64,000 bases of DNA, from contig CM060733.1 in assembly GCA_030704615.1 (NCBI GenBank), positions 60,140,001-60,204,000 on the forward strand, given 5' to 3'. The notes beneath the pieces are model-generated. The model was not told where the DNA came from and did not search any database. It was given only the letters and a program-made list of their open reading frames with translations. Positions 63,731-64,000 of the stretch are shown piece after piece. Within the stretch, counting starts at the first letter, position 1. The number at the start of each line of letters is the position of its first letter. The position numbers and the translations under genes were made by a program. Source of the DNA: Takakia lepidozioides (Eukaryota; Streptophyta; Takakiopsida; Takakiales; Takakiaceae).

Positions 63731-64000
63731 CAGAAACAAGAAGAAAAATTCTTGGCAGTAGATCCTGTTATCTGATAAATCAGACCATCTACAATGTTGT
63801 CTGCACCTATAAACCCAAGGATGGGAAACAAGACATCTAGCGATGTAGGTATGCAGGAAGTCAAGAGGAGGCTCCTCACTGTAACTGAGAAGAAGTTCGA
63901 TGTGGTTGGGGAGCCCAAGGCCCAGATAAATCAACAAAGTGGTTTTAACTGGAGATAGACAGATCTTTTATCAATTCAAGCAGATACTGCACAGCTTGCG
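63731..64000. other. No gene recognised
   Basis: The window ends here. Minus-strand open sequence continues to 63937 without motif. Confidence 0.4.

Overview
This window looks like nuclear DNA of a land plant, most likely a fern or another seed-free plant. The evidence is spliced genes with GT-AG introns, plant-only families (an ATL RING-H2 ubiquitin ligase, DUF3444 proteins, PPR-DYW organellar RNA-editing factors, Ptta/En/Spm-type CACTA transposase exons), a Tcn1-like chromovirus, and very heavy nesting of transposable elements. The fern assignment is inference from the style of the PPR and transposon sequences; no single marker proves it.

Layout. 1-3.9 kb: fold-back repeats built on a GGTGTGCGGCGCCGCACACC-like palindrome, an intact 947-bp non-autonomous CACTA element, and 117-bp tandem repeats. 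3.9-26.1 kb: one old Ty3/gypsy chromovirus (LTRs 3906-4550 and 25497-26132) that has been opened by later insertions. First comes a CACTA remnant (6062 to about 9985) carrying transposase exons and an FCP1-like phosphatase exon. It abuts a 5'-truncated second gypsy element (about 9985-18937) with a long coiled-coil ORF after integrase. Third is a 4.87-kb DNA transposon (19817-24689, 8-bp target duplication GAGTTTCT) that carries decayed PPR-DYW gene pieces and splits the chromovirus integrase from its chromodomain. 26.1-28.1 kb: a LINE fragment with twin-priming structure and a SINE inserted near its inversion point. 28.1-33.9 kb: the only ordinary intact-looking host gene of the left half, an ATL-type membrane RING-H2 gene in three exons. 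34-39.3 kb: a Ty1/copia element (target duplication AGATA) containing a pogo-like transposase and an inverted copia fragment. 39.3-39.8 kb: a conserved-looking coding fragment I cannot name.

41-55.9 kb: a tandem duplication of a DUF3444 gene on the minus strand. The left copy is a frameshifted pseudogene and the right copy is open. An 8-kb Ty3/gypsy element (44705-52692, target duplication AGCCC) sits between them. 56.9-58.4 kb: a second LINE fragment. 58.4-64 kb: short tandem repeats, SINE-like units, isolated exon-like pieces related to the CACTA transposase gene of the left half, and unassigned sequence.

Most coding regions are decaying. Many premature stops in the elements are explicable as CAG/CAA/CGA to TAG/TAA/TGA changes, as expected from deamination of methylated cytosine. 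The genes do not form a pathway. The window is a repeat-rich region with two probable functional host genes (ATL and the right DUF3444 copy). Exon boundaries, LTR identities and family assignments were made by eye.
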